DNA from: Candidatus Elulimicrobium sp.
GTDB taxonomy: Bacteria > Omnitrophota > Gorgyraeia > Zapsychrales > Fredricksoniimonadaceae
Reading direction: 5' to 3'
DNA length: 36,159 bases
Assembly: GCA_020720365.1 (NCBI GenBank)
Contig: DYOU01000012.1
Span: 1-36,159 of the forward strand
Positions 15,454-24,585 of the stretch are shown here, in pieces (within the stretch, counting starts at the first letter, position 1; the number at the start of each line of letters is the position of its first letter). Under the pieces are notes generated by a model. The model was not told the DNA's origin, did not search any database, and worked only from the letters and a program-made list of their open reading frames with translations. A program made the position numbers and the translations under genes.

Positions 15454-16455
15454 TTAACTTTCCAGAGGCCCCCTGGAAATGATCTCTTTTAAAAGCGTCA
15501 ACGCGACTTTCAGATTAAAATTCTGATTCAATGCCTCAATCCCTTTCACCGCTTGGCCAAGCACAGCATGCGCATGTTCATTCGATATACTTCGTGCGAT
15601 TCGATGAATATCCACAAGGCGGTCGCTATTAAATAAGCGGCTGTCATCCCCCCCCTGCACACACACCACATCCCTGTAAAATAACATGATAACATCAATT
15701 AGACCCCGCGCCTTCTCTTTATCCGCACTCCATTTCTTCAGCAACGGCTCTGAAGCCGGCCCCAGAATAAATTCATCGATCATTCCGTTCTTCTGGGCAG
15801 AAACTTGTCTGTTCAAGAAAGGCAGCCGAACACCCGCAACGCCGGAAGATCCCGGAAGGCCTGCCTTATCAAATAACAGGTTCTCAACCTCATTCTTATC
15901 GCCACCGGTAAGGACAGAATGCCCCAATGACTGAAAACGGACCTCATGGCAGCGAGAGATAACCGTACGTGCGATCCTGTCTGGAGCGGCACTGGTTAAA
16001 AGAAAGAGTGTTCCCGGCCGCGGCTCTTCGAGTGTTTTCAGGAAAGCATTCGCCGCATTATCCGTAAAAAGATCCGCATCTTTAATGATCACAACCCGAA
16101 CTTGCGCTTCCAAGGCTCTCACTGACAGCCACGGCAATAAAGGCTGATATGGTTCATTCGGCCTGGTCGTTATCTGTCCGATCAGGATCTCGGACTTGTC
16201 CTGCGGCTTTTTAATAATAAAAAGGTCTGGATGATTGCCATCGGACATCTTTTGACATGACGCACACCCGCACCCTGGTTTAAATCCAGACGGTTGCTGA
16301 CAATTCACCGCCTGTGCCACTGCTAATGCTGTCTCGACTTTTCCACACCCTTTAGGCCCTGTAAATAAATACGCATGCGCCAATCGGTCATTCTTATAAA
16401 GGCTGGTCAAACGTTTCAGCACTTCAAGATCAATAGCATTCGTCTGAGATCCCAT
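15454..16455 (-). CDS. holB: DNA polymerase III delta prime subunit
   Basis: 333 aa. AAA+ clamp-loader subunit. Features: RLAHAYLFTGPKGCGKVETA with the P-loop at 33-40 (Lys-Val instead of Lys-Thr/Ser, so ATP turnover is doubtful, as in other delta prime subunits), a zinc finger with Cys52, 62, 64 and 67 followed by HPDLF, then NAANAFLKTLEEP and the sensor-type LLTSAAPDRIARTVISRC. The C-terminal collar domain is present. The ATG at 16455 overlaps the tmk stop by 1 nt (TAATG); the longer open frame into tmk lacks family similarity. The tmk-holB-ricT order matches Bacillus. Confidence 0.88.
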   Translation of the reverse strand: MGSQTNAIDLEVLKRLTSLYKNDRLAHAYLFTGPKGCGKVETALAVAQAVNCQQPSGFKPGCGCASCQKMSDGNHPDLFIIKKPQDKSEILIGQITTRPNEPYQPLLPWLSVRALEAQVRVVIIKDADLFTDNAANAFLKTLEEPRPGTLFLLTSAAPDRIARTVISRCHEVRFQSLGHSVLTGGDKNEVENLLFDKAGLPGSSGVAGVRLPFLNRQVSAQKNGMIDEFILGPASEPLLKKWSADKEKARGLIDVIMLFYRDVVCVQGGDDSRLFNSDRLVDIHRIARSISNEHAHAVLGQAVKGIEALNQNFNLKVALTLLKEIISRGPLES

Positions 16456-17075
16456 TATGATAACAGTTGCTCCACACGTGCGCACATCTGCGTAAAAATA
16501 ACATCCTTTGCCTGTGATCCATCAATCACCATCATCCGCGCCGGTTCTTTTCTGGCCATATCCAAATACCCTTTCCGGACACGGTTATGATAATCCAGCG
16601 AACGCAACTCAATGCGGTCCCGTTCAGCCCCTCGGCGGAGCAGGCCTTCCTCTACATCAAGATCCAGAAGAATGGTCAGGTCCGGCTGAATCCCTTTCGC
16701 CGCAAAAAGCCCCATGGACCTGATCCCTTCAACCGGGACACCACACCCATACCCCTGATACGCCAATGTTGAATCCAGGAACCGATCACATAAAAGGATC
16801 ACCCCGTTCGTTAAGCGAGGAATGATGACTTCTTCCACAAGTTGAGCACGCGCCGCCATATAAAGAAGGGTTTCACACTCTTTATTCATCACGGCATTTG
16901 CCTTATCCAGCAATAGGGAACGGATCTTTTCACTGATCGCTACACCGCCAGGCTCACGGATCAGCTGAACATCCAGGCCCTTCGCTTTTAAATACTCAAG
17001 CAATAATTTTGATTGCGTACTTTTACCACAACCTTCAGAACCTTCGAACGTAATAAACTTGCCTTGAACAGCCAT
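16455..17075 (-). CDS. tmk: Thymidylate kinase
   Basis: About 206 aa. Phosphorylates dTMP to dTDP. P-loop FEGSEGCGKSTQ (10-21), LIREPGG with the DR-type motif CDRFLDSTLAYQG in the middle, and LDLDVEEGLLRR before the lid region (RGAERDRIE). The start ATG at 17075 comes 1 nt after the stop of the TM2 gene (TAATATG); an upstream in-frame ATG at 17090 would overlap that gene. The stop and the holB start share a base. Length is normal. Confidence 0.94.
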   Translation of the reverse strand: MAVQGKFITFEGSEGCGKSTQSKLLLEYLKAKGLDVQLIREPGGVAISEKIRSLLLDKANAVMNKECETLLYMAARAQLVEEVIIPRLTNGVILLCDRFLDSTLAYQGYGCGVPVEGIRSMGLFAAKGIQPDLTILLDLDVEEGLLRRGAERDRIELRSLDYHNRVRKGYLDMARKEPARMMVIDGSQAKDVIFTQMCARVEQLLS

Positions 17076-17076
17076 A

Positions 17077-17322
17077 TTATTTACCGCCATGATCCATCCA
17101 GCCGATCACGCGAAGCCCTCCCTTATCCCGAAATGAGCCGCATAGAATAAAAATAAGATCCACGATCACCCAAATACCAAGACCGCCAAAACTGATAAGC
17201 ATCAAGACCGCGGTCCCGTTTTTCCCAACATAAAACCTGTGCGCCCCCAGAACCCCGATGAACAAACATAATAACAAACACGCCAGACGCGATCTTGAAG
17301 AATGCTCTGACTGACTATTCAT
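17077..17322 (-). CDS. TM2-domain membrane protein
   Basis: 81 aa. Two hydrophobic helices (about 12-28 and 38-60) flank the conserved short turn GVLGAHRFYVGKNGTA, the TM2 hallmark. TM2 proteins are small inner-membrane proteins of unknown molecular role, often next to unrelated genes. The ATG at 17322 has GGAGG 5 nt upstream, which decides the start against an in-frame upstream codon. It lies between cysS (14 bp) and tmk (1 bp), in the long co-directional run. Function cannot be inferred from context. Confidence 0.83.
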   Translation of the reverse strand: MNSQSEHSSRSRLACLLLCLFIGVLGAHRFYVGKNGTAVLMLISFGGLGIWVIVDLIFILCGSFRDKGGLRVIGWMDHGGK

Positions 17323-17336
17323 GACCACCTCCCCTG

Positions 17337-18737
17337 TTATACCCGGCGCCATGTTTGACCACTCTTCCCATCTTCCACCAGGATACCGCGAGTCTTTAAA
17401 GAATCACGCAACTCATCCGAACGTTTCCAATTCTTGGCTTTACGCGCATCATTACGTTCCTCGATCAGCAACTTTTCTTCGGCCGATAACACTTCTGCGG
17501 CCGCACCTTCGAGGTCAAGCCCCAACACATGAATAAGAAATTCCTGCAAAAACCTGATGACAGCATGAATACTCCCTTCAAAATAATCATCCTGCTTTCC
17601 TGCATCAATAAAACGATTAGCTGCCGTCATCAATTCAAAAACATACCCTAAAGCCAATGCCGTATTAAAATCTTCATCCATGGCCTGAATGATCTTTTCT
17701 TTAGCTTCCACAAGGAATTCCACATCCTCCAGCCGGACTTTCAACTCCGTTTCCGGGACCTGAGCCGCCCGAATAAACAAGGCCTTGAACTTGGCAATAC
17801 CCTTTTCCATATCTGCTAACTTATCATCAGTATAATCGATCGAACTCGCGTAATGGGTCGACAAGAAGAACAACTTGAAAGCACTTGCGGAATATTTTCT
17901 TAACGCCTCCTGGACCGTAATAAAATTTCCCAATGATTTAGCCATTTTCTGGGAATTAATGGTCAAAAGGCCATGATGGATCCACATTTTAGCAAAAGGC
18001 TTGCCGGTCAATGCTTCGGCCTGGGCGATCTCATTCTCATGATGCGGAAAGATCAGGTCTCTTCCACCTGCATGAATATCAAGGGTTTCCGTTCCCAGAT
18101 GCTTGATGCTCATACATGAACATTCGATATGCCACCCCGGGCGCCCCTCACCCCACGGAGAGGGCCACGAAGGTTCACCAGGTTTGGCTTTCTTCCAAAG
18201 GGCAAAATCCAGCGGATCCTCTTTTTTTTCACCTTTATCGATCCGAACCCCCTCCAGCATCTTATCCACACTCTGACCCGAAAGCCTGCCATAGGAAGGA
18301 AACGAACGTACCCGAAAATAAACATCTCCGTTTACTGAATAGGCGTGCTTTTTCGCCATAAGACCTTCAATATGCGTGATCATCAACGCTATATTCTCCG
18401 TCGCACGCGGTTCAACATCAGCGGGTTTCAAACCGAGATCTGCCATATCTTTGGAATATAACTCGATATTCTCTTCTACCACCTCATTAAACGACCTGCC
18501 TGTTTGCACCGCTTTGGCAATGATCTTGTCGTCTACATCCGTAATATTACGGACAAATCTGACCTCATACCCGCGATAACGCATAAACTTCACCAGCGTA
18601 TCAAATGTATATAATGAACGCGCATGGCCAATATGACATTTATCGTAAACAGTTACCCCACACGAATACATATTAATACGTGCCGGTAATGATGGCAGTT
18701 GCTCTCGAGACCTGGTCAATGAATTATATAATTCCAT
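17337..18737 (-). CDS. cysS: Cysteinyl-tRNA synthetase
   Basis: 466 aa, class I. Motifs: YSCGVTVYDKCHIGHAR with the zinc Cys26 and HIGH at 35-38, then GWHIECS (second zinc site), HHENEIAQAEA and the KMSKS variant KMAKSLGNF near 265. The C-terminal anticodon domain is present and includes RSDELRDSLKTRGI. The start and cysE stop share a base (TAATG). The cysE-cysS pair links cysteine synthesis to its charging on tRNA, as in Bacillus, and both probably share one transcript. Confidence 0.95.
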   Translation of the reverse strand: MELYNSLTRSREQLPSLPARINMYSCGVTVYDKCHIGHARSLYTFDTLVKFMRYRGYEVRFVRNITDVDDKIIAKAVQTGRSFNEVVEENIELYSKDMADLGLKPADVEPRATENIALMITHIEGLMAKKHAYSVNGDVYFRVRSFPSYGRLSGQSVDKMLEGVRIDKGEKKEDPLDFALWKKAKPGEPSWPSPWGEGRPGWHIECSCMSIKHLGTETLDIHAGGRDLIFPHHENEIAQAEALTGKPFAKMWIHHGLLTINSQKMAKSLGNFITVQEALRKYSASAFKLFFLSTHYASSIDYTDDKLADMEKGIAKFKALFIRAAQVPETELKVRLEDVEFLVEAKEKIIQAMDEDFNTALALGYVFELMTAANRFIDAGKQDDYFEGSIHAVIRFLQEFLIHVLGLDLEGAAAEVLSAEEKLLIEERNDARKAKNWKRSDELRDSLKTRGILVEDGKSGQTWRRV

Positions 18738-19402
18738 TACGTACTCTTTCTTTCCAGAACGCCAAGGCGTTTATTCATATCATCTATATCCTGACGGACC
18801 GGATCAAGGATCTGCGCATGAGCGAGCTTCTTGTCGATCTTCTCTCCGTCCTGTTTTGTTAGATACCCTGGAACACCCACAACAGTGGCATTCGGCGGAA
18901 CACTTTGCAGCACAACCGCATTGGCGCCAACATACGAATTATCGCCTATCACAATGTTCCCCAGGATCTTGGCTCCCGCGCCGACAACGATATTATTGCC
19001 AAGAGTAGGATGACGTTTACCCGTCTCTTTACCTGTCCCGCCCAGAGTCACCCCCTGATATAAAGTCACGTTATTCCCAACGATCGCGGTCTCTCCGATC
19101 ACAACACCGGTGCCGTGATCGATCAACAGGGACTCCCCTATCTGCGCACCAGGATGGATCTCGATCCCGGTGATCAAACGCGCCAGCTGAGAAACGGCCC
19201 TGGGAACAAAAGGCATGTTCATCTTCCATAGCGGATGAGCAAGGCGGTGCAATACAACCGCATGCAATCCAGGGTAAAGAATAACCACTTCCAACGCGGA
19301 ACGCGCCGCCGGATCTCTCTCCTGGATCGCTTTGATCTCCTTATGAAAGAAAATAACCGTGATCAGCCAAAATAACAATATGCTGTAAAATATAAAAATC
19401 AT
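18737..19402 (-). CDS. cysE: Serine O-acetyltransferase with N-terminal membrane segment
   Basis: 221 aa. Makes O-acetylserine for cysteine synthesis. The left-handed beta-helix is complete: ALEVVILYPGLHAVVLHRLAH, the catalytic segment LLIDHGTGVVIGETA, and the hexapeptide array through GVTLGGTGKETGKRHP to VVGVPG. Unusually, residues 2-18 (IFIFYSILLFWLITVIF) are strongly hydrophobic, so the enzyme may be membrane-anchored. The ATG at 19402 is well supported by AGGAG 5 nt upstream. The C-terminus (ERKST) lacks the terminal Ile used for binding O-acetylserine sulfhydrylase in enteric CysE. It lies 10 bp after ispF; gltX, present here in Bacillus, is absent. Confidence 0.88.
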   Translation of the reverse strand: MIFIFYSILLFWLITVIFFHKEIKAIQERDPAARSALEVVILYPGLHAVVLHRLAHPLWKMNMPFVPRAVSQLARLITGIEIHPGAQIGESLLIDHGTGVVIGETAIVGNNVTLYQGVTLGGTGKETGKRHPTLGNNIVVGAGAKILGNIVIGDNSYVGANAVVLQSVPPNATVVGVPGYLTKQDGEKIDKKLAHAQILDPVRQDIDDMNKRLGVLERKST

Positions 19403-19412
19403 ACATGCTCCT

Positions 19413-19931
19413 CTAAGTCCGATGCTCGGCGGCACGAAGCATGACAGTCGCATATGCAGCCATGCCTTCTTTCCTGCCGATAAACCCCAGCCCTTCATTC
19501 GTTGTTGCTTTCACATTCACCTGACAAACGTCAATATCCAGAGCTTTAGCAATATTGGCTTTCATTTTGTCCTTATACGGATGGATCTTCGGTTCTTCGG
19601 CAAGCAATACACAATCCACATTCACTACCTTGAACCCTGCCGTTTCCAGCAGATTACACACACGCCGCAGCAAAACCAGACTCGAAATACCCTTGTATTT
19701 CTTATCCGTATCCGGAAAGTGCTCACCTATATCGCCTTTACCAGCCGCTCCCAATAAGGCATCAGCGATCGCATGCAGCAATACATCTGCATCAGAATGC
19801 CCCTTCAAACCCCGGGCATAAGGGATTTTCACTCCACCGAGCACAAGCTTTCTCCCAAGGATCAATTCATGCACATCATACCCAATTCCTGAACAATAAT
19901 CAAACGGCCTATACCACGTCGGTAAGCTCAT
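19413..19931 (-). CDS. ispF: 2-C-methyl-D-erythritol 2,4-cyclodiphosphate synthase
   Basis: 172 aa. Fifth step of the MEP isoprenoid pathway. Zinc ligands Asp19 and His21 are in GIGYDVHEL and His53 is in [19 protein letters not shown] and the closing [16 protein letters not shown] are also present. The protein has about 12 more N-terminal residues than the E. coli enzyme. The ATG overlaps the ispD stop by 4 bp, so IspD and IspF are separate but coupled. IspE is not in the window. Confidence 0.95.
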   Translation of the reverse strand: MSLPTWYRPFDYCSGIGYDVHELILGRKLVLGGVKIPYARGLKGHSDADVLLHAIADALLGAAGKGDIGEHFPDTDKKYKGISSLVLLRRVCNLLETAGFKVVNVDCVLLAEEPKIHPYKDKMKANIAKALDIDVCQVNVKATTNEGLGFIGRKEGMAAYATVMLRAAEHRT

Positions 19932-20608
19932 TGGAACGATCCTTTCAACAATGCTTCCGCAAAATCCATGTCTTCCGGAGTTGTTATCTTGATATTCCTG
20001 TAACTGCCCATATGGATCTTTACTGCCGCGCCTATACGCTCCACCAGGCTTGCGTCATCTGTTGCTTCATCATCGTCCTCATACGCCCTTTCCAGCAGTT
20101 TTCTTTCAAATGTTTGGGGGGTCTGGATCTCCCAGATCAGAGAGCGATCCAATGTTTCACGGACAAAACCAGTTCGGGGATCAACCACTTTTAACGTCGG
20201 CTTAACTGGAACAGCCGTCACCGCAGCTTTCTGAATAACCGCCGAAAGAACACCTTCTTCAATAATCTCCGGCGTAACAAAAGGCCTGACAGCATCATGC
20301 ACCATAACAAAACCAGTGTCCGCGTCAAGCTCTCGCAAGCCTATACGGATCGACTGTGTCCGCGTAGCCCCTCCAGGAACAATCACGGCAATCTTCTGCA
20401 GGCCCGCATCACGTACAACATCACGATAAGCATTAAGATACGCTTCATGCACCACCAGGATAATACTGGCCACCAAAGGATGCGTTTCAAACACTTTCAG
20501 TGTTCGGATCACAACAGGATCTCCATCTAATGCCAGCAGTGGTTTAGGAAGAGGCGCCTTCATCCTCTCACCGGTTCCTCCAGCGGCTATAATGACTTGA
20601 ACTTTCAT
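19928..20608 (-). CDS. ispD: 2-C-methyl-D-erythritol 4-phosphate cytidylyltransferase
   Basis: 226 aa. Third step of the MEP pathway, transferring CMP to methylerythritol phosphate. The N-terminal nucleotide loop [20 protein letters not shown] is a variant of AAGxGxRM...PKQ. Later comes [12 protein letters not shown] and WEIQTPQTF, both standard. The Thr-Arg-Thr segment [13 protein letters not shown] is also as expected. The start and the stop of the PIN gene share one base (TAATG) and the stop overlaps ispF. Confidence 0.94.
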   Translation of the reverse strand: MKVQVIIAAGGTGERMKAPLPKPLLALDGDPVVIRTLKVFETHPLVASIILVVHEAYLNAYRDVVRDAGLQKIAVIVPGGATRTQSIRIGLRELDADTGFVMVHDAVRPFVTPEIIEEGVLSAVIQKAAVTAVPVKPTLKVVDPRTGFVRETLDRSLIWEIQTPQTFERKLLERAYEDDDEATDDASLVERIGAAVKIHMGSYRNIKITTPEDMDFAEALLKGSFQ

Positions 20609-21588
20609 TAATGCTCCATTTTCGAAAAAACCATACGACCTGCCTGTGTCTGCAGAACTGATGTAACGGTGACCTTGACTTTATGCCCTGTATGCCGGCG
20701 GCCATCCGTTACCACAACCATCGTACCATCTTCCAGATACCCGATCCCCTGCCCGTCCTCTTTACCTTCCTTGATAATAAAGACATCCATCTGCTCACCG
20801 GCAAAAATAACCGGTTTCACAGAATTGACCAGATCATTGATATTCAGCATTTCTGTTCCCTGGATCGCCGCCATACGACTTAAATTAAAATCCGTCGTAC
20901 AAACCCTGGCCTCAAGGATCTTGGCTAGTTTGATCAGCTTCAGGTCCACTTCACGGTCACCGGGAAGATCATCTTCATGGATCATTATATCTACCGTTGG
21001 ATCTTTCTGCATCGCCCGCAGTATCTCCATTCCACGGCGCCCGCGCTGACGCTTAAGATCATCCTCGGAATCTGCCAGGCGTTGCAGTTCATGAAGAACG
21101 AACCGGGGGACCACCAAACGTCCGGTCAAGAAATGACTACGAAAAATATCCGCAACACGGCCATCAATAATAGCGCTTGTATCCAAAAGGACAACCCCCT
21201 CTTTAAGGTCTGTACGTTTAAACCTCACATAGGGAATGATCAAATTAAATTCATCTTTCCCTCGCAATGCAATAACCGCACCAAGGTAAGAAAAGATCAG
21301 TGTGAGTACCACCCGAAGCGAGGCATGAAACGATTCGCTGAAAGGAACCAAGGCCAGAATATCCGCCACCAACTTGGCCATGATCACACCAAAAAGAAGC
21401 CCGAAAACAACACTGGAAAGCCCTCGTACAGAAATCTGTTTCATCATCGCTTCAACGCCAACCCAAAAAGCCGCACCGGCAAGCCCTAAAACCATCCCGA
21501 TCCATTCATTATTATAAAGCCCACCGATAAAGAAACCCACAATACAGCTTAAGATCGTAAAAAATAACCGGATAAATAATAATGTCAT
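20608..21588 (-). CDS. PIN-TRAM membrane protein (YacL-like)
   Basis: 326 aa. Four membrane helices (about 1-110), then a PIN-fold nuclease domain (about 132-250) with acidic residues in LLDTSAIIDGRV (Asp136, Asp142) and CTTDFNLSRMA, then a C-terminal TRAM domain (about 265-326, EDGQGIGYLEDGTMVVV) that binds nucleic acid. Matches Bacillus YacL, found at the same position between radA and ispD; the function there is not established and an RNA-directed nuclease is likely. The ATG at 21588 has GAGGAG 6 nt upstream. It starts 9 bp after radA; disA, which separates the two in Bacillus, is missing. Confidence 0.9.
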   Translation of the reverse strand: MTLLFIRLFFTILSCIVGFFIGGLYNNEWIGMVLGLAGAAFWVGVEAMMKQISVRGLSSVVFGLLFGVIMAKLVADILALVPFSESFHASLRVVLTLIFSYLGAVIALRGKDEFNLIIPYVRFKRTDLKEGVVLLDTSAIIDGRVADIFRSHFLTGRLVVPRFVLHELQRLADSEDDLKRQRGRRGMEILRAMQKDPTVDIMIHEDDLPGDREVDLKLIKLAKILEARVCTTDFNLSRMAAIQGTEMLNINDLVNSVKPVIFAGEQMDVFIIKEGKEDGQGIGYLEDGTMVVVTDGRRHTGHKVKVTVTSVLQTQAGRMVFSKMEH

Positions 21589-21597
21589 TTCATCTCC

Positions 21598-22983
21598 TCA
21601 GTTTCTGATCAGATCCAGAGCTTCCCGTACATCGGACACAGGGATCAATTGTAAACTTTTCAATCTGATATCCATCCTGGACTTTAAATTATTCTTTGGC
21701 ACAAAACACTTCTTGAATCCAAGCTTCTCTGCCTCATTAAGGCGGGCCACTATATGAGCGACACTGCGCACCTCGGCCGCAAGCCCAACCTCTCCCAGAA
21801 CAGCCGTATCCGAAGGTAACGGCTTATCCAGAAATGATGAGGCCACAGCCAATGCCACTCCTAAATCCGCGGCAGGATCCTCAACCCGGACGCCGCCCAC
21901 AATATTCAGAAAGATATCCTGGTCTTCCAGACGAATCCCCACGCGCTTCTCCAGGACCGCCGTTAAAAGAGATAGACGATTTGCATCAAAACCTTGTGCA
22001 CGATGACGTACCATACCGAATGCCGAGCGGCTCACCAGGCCTTGAACTTCAACAAGAAAAGGCCGGGTCCCTTCCAGAATAGGCACTACAACTGAGCCTG
22101 ACACAGCCTTCGCCCGTTCAGAAAGAAATATTTCGGAAGGATTTTCAACTTCCACTAAACCCTCCGAAGTCATTTCAAAAACACCCAATTCATTGGTCGA
22201 TCCAAAACGGTTTTTGGTCGTACGCAATACCCTGTATGCCGAATAACGCTCTCCTTCAAAATATAAGACCGTATCAACAATATGTTCCAGCACTCTCGGC
22301 CCCGCAATCGCACCGTCTTTGGTCACATGCCCAATAAGCATCATGGAGATACCCCGGGATTTGGCCAGCTGGGTCAACAGCGCCGCACATTCGCGCACCT
22401 GCCCCACACTCCCCGGTGAAGAACCCAAGTTCGATTCATAAACAACCTGAATAGAATCAATGACCACAACTGCCGGAGAGAGCTTGTTAATGAATTCAAT
22501 AACAACATTCAGATCGATCTGATTCACAATGAACAAATTCGGATTATTCTGCCGGGCGATCCTGTCTGCCCGCATTTTCGTCTGAGCAACCGATTCTTCT
22601 CCGCTGACATACAAGACTTTTACCCCCTGCTCACTCAAACGACAGGCCGCCTGCAGCGAGAGGGTTGACTTACCAATGCCAGGGTCTCCGCCAATAAGTG
22701 TCACAGAACCCACCACCATGCCACCTCCCAGCACACGGTCAAATTCTTTAATGCTGGTCTGGTGCCTCTTCTCATGGATCGAAGAAATGTCTCCCAACAA
22801 AACAGGCGCATCCATATTGCTTAATAGCCCGCGCTGAGTATCTTTCACAGGTTTAACAGCCGAAGACTCTTCTACAAAAGAATTCCAGCCGCCGCATCCC
22901 GGGCATTTTCCCAGCCAGCGTGAAGATTCCTGCCCGCAACTTTGACATACAAAAACTGTTTTAAGGCCTGCCTTGCTCTTCAT
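21598..22983 (-). CDS. radA: DNA repair protein RadA
   Basis: 461 aa. RecA-like branch-migration helicase in recombination repair. Zinc ribbon with Cys13, 16, 27 and 30, Walker A GGDPGIGKST (about 98-107), the RadA-specific KNRFG motif (about 258), and a C-terminal Lon-like domain (GVRVEDPAADLGVALAVASS). Residues 40-70 are a short linker. It starts 7 bp after mlaD with no clear ribosome site and lies before the YacL-like gene, as in Bacillus apart from the missing disA. Confidence 0.95.
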   Translation of the reverse strand: MKSKAGLKTVFVCQSCGQESSRWLGKCPGCGGWNSFVEESSAVKPVKDTQRGLLSNMDAPVLLGDISSIHEKRHQTSIKEFDRVLGGGMVVGSVTLIGGDPGIGKSTLSLQAACRLSEQGVKVLYVSGEESVAQTKMRADRIARQNNPNLFIVNQIDLNVVIEFINKLSPAVVVIDSIQVVYESNLGSSPGSVGQVRECAALLTQLAKSRGISMMLIGHVTKDGAIAGPRVLEHIVDTVLYFEGERYSAYRVLRTTKNRFGSTNELGVFEMTSEGLVEVENPSEIFLSERAKAVSGSVVVPILEGTRPFLVEVQGLVSRSAFGMVRHRAQGFDANRLSLLTAVLEKRVGIRLEDQDIFLNIVGGVRVEDPAADLGVALAVASSFLDKPLPSDTAVLGEVGLAAEVRSVAHIVARLNEAEKLGFKKCFVPKNNLKSRMDIRLKSLQLIPVSDVREALDLIRN

Positions 22984-22990
22984 TCCGAGA

Positions 22991-23779
22991 TCACTTGCTT
23001 TTAGGACGATAAAAAAGCTTCCATGGATTCAATTTCAGATCCGCCGATAATTCTTCCAGATTCTTATAAACACGCGCGTCAGTTAAAAACTTTCCTATGG
23101 TGCCTTCACCCTCTTTCATAGTGCTGGTCAATACGGCAATATTTTCAAGTGTCAACGCCAGATTCTGATACAAGCTTTGATCTGTCAATAGCTTCCCCAT
23201 ACTTCCTTCACCGTTTTTCACCGCAGATGTGATCGCGGCAAGGTTCTGCAATGATTCCGATAATGCTTTTGTATTCGCATCCGTCAATATTTTCTGATTC
23301 ACATTAGCGATCGTCACCTCTAACTGTCCGGAAATACTCCCGACCATCTCCATGATCGATTCCATGGCTACAGGATCTGAACCATTCAGGCTGGCCGCCA
23401 CAGGCAGCCGGTCATTCGTTGTCCCCGGAAGGATCTCGACATATTTCTCACCTAAAAGCCCGAGCTGATTAATAAGCACTCTTGAGTCAGAAGGGATCTC
23501 GAACCCGCGGATCACCAATAATCCTACCTTGACTTTGGTACGCAATTCCGTTGAATCATAGAAAACTGTCAAATCCTTGACATTTCCTGCATCCACACCC
23601 GCCAAACGGACTGGCGCACCTTTTTTCAAACCGTTGGCATAACTGAATATGACTGAATATTCATCCCGTTTCTCGAAAAATGAAAAATCACTCACAGAGA
23701 AAACAAAACCGATCAGACATATAAGCGCAACAGCAACAAATGCCCCAACCTTTAACTCCAAACTACTTTCTTTCGGCAT
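22991..23779 (-). CDS. mlaD: MCE-domain lipid-transport protein (MlaD-like)
   Basis: 262 aa. An N-terminal anchor (about 9-29) is followed by one MCE domain (about 38-115; YSVIFSYANGLKKGAPVRLAGV, GLLGEKYVEILPG), which forms the hexameric periplasmic ring of Mla-type phospholipid transporters. The C-terminal third is helical and carries a duplicated motif: GEGSMGKLLTDQSLYQNL (about 190-207) and GEGTIGKFLTDARVYKNL (about 223-240). A strong GGGAGGG ribosome site precedes the ATG. Its order after mlaE and mlaF matches known operons; MlaB and MlaC are not seen. Confidence 0.88.
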   Translation of the reverse strand: MPKESSLELKVGAFVAVALICLIGFVFSVSDFSFFEKRDEYSVIFSYANGLKKGAPVRLAGVDAGNVKDLTVFYDSTELRTKVKVGLLVIRGFEIPSDSRVLINQLGLLGEKYVEILPGTTNDRLPVAASLNGSDPVAMESIMEMVGSISGQLEVTIANVNQKILTDANTKALSESLQNLAAITSAVKNGEGSMGKLLTDQSLYQNLALTLENIAVLTSTMKEGEGTIGKFLTDARVYKNLEELSADLKLNPWKLFYRPKSK

Positions 23780-23811
23780 AATCCCTCCCTAATCCCCCGC
23801 TCAAACTGCCG

Positions 23812-24585
23812 TTAACGAACATGACCAAACTTCATGCTCTCATCATCAGTAATAGGACCGGATGCTTCACCATTAATAAACTGCTTCACAACCGGATGCC
23901 GTGAATTCCTTATCTCTTCAGGCGACCCGTCAGCAATAATCTGCCCATGATAAAACATGGCGACTGAATCCGCGACCTTGAACGCGGCACCCATATCATG
24001 CGTCACAACAATAGACGTTACGTTAATTTTTGTGCGCATATCAATAATAATATTATTGATCGCATCTGCCGTAATCGGGTCAATCCCAGTCGTCGGTTCA
24101 TCATACAGGATGATCTTCGGTTCCATACACAGAATCCTCGCCAAAGAAACACGTTTGCGCATCCCTCCAGATAACTCCGCCGGCATTAAAGACTCAATCC
24201 CCTTAAGCCCCACCAGGGATAAAACATGCGCCGTACGTTCACGCTTCTTTGCCGCAGAAAGATCAGAATATTCATCCAGAAAGAAACTGATATTTTCACC
24301 TACGCTTAATGAATCAAAGAGTGCGCCCCCTTGAAAGACCAGGCCTATGTTCTTGCGTATCCTGTCATAATCCCGCTGATTCAAGATTGTCAGTTCTTCA
24401 CCGTTAACCTTGATCGAACCGCTTTCCGGATGAATAATACCGACAATACATTTTAAAAGAACACTCTTTCCAACCCCTGACCGGCCGATAATAACTTTGG
24501 TCTCACCATCGCGCACCGAAAGAGCCAGTCCGTTCAAGACTTGCTTTTTATCAAACGTTTTATAAAGGTCGCGTATCTCGATCAT
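23812..24585 (-). CDS. mlaF: Mla-type ABC transporter ATP-binding protein
   Basis: 257 aa. ABC ATPase with Walker A GRSGVGKSV (34-42), Q-loop FQGGALFDSLSV, signature LSGGMRKRVSLAR, and Walker B IILYDEPTTGID. The GGALFDSL and LSGGMRKRV forms are typical of MlaF and its relatives. It powers lipid movement by the MlaE permease and MlaD ring at the inner membrane. The start overlaps mlaE by 4 bp; a 32-bp gap leads to mlaD. The C-terminal extension beyond the ABC fold (about 235-257) is short. Confidence 0.92.
   Translation of the reverse strand: MIEIRDLYKTFDKKQVLNGLALSVRDGETKVIIGRSGVGKSVLLKCIVGIIHPESGSIKVNGEELTILNQRDYDRIRKNIGLVFQGGALFDSLSVGENISFFLDEYSDLSAAKKRERTAHVLSLVGLKGIESLMPAELSGGMRKRVSLARILCMEPKIILYDEPTTGIDPITADAINNIIIDMRTKINVTSIVVTHDMGAAFKVADSVAMFYHGQIIADGSPEEIRNSRHPVVKQFINGEASGPITDDESMKFGHVR

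Noticed and set aside
16456-16485. N-terminal extension of holB into tmk
   Set aside because: The 10 extra residues overlap the tmk C-terminus, and the ATG at 16455 sits in a TAATG junction typical of this cluster.
20977-21489. 170-codon plus-strand frame opposite the YacL-like gene
   Set aside because: Antisense to a conserved gene, with a low-complexity His/Asn/Lys-rich translation.
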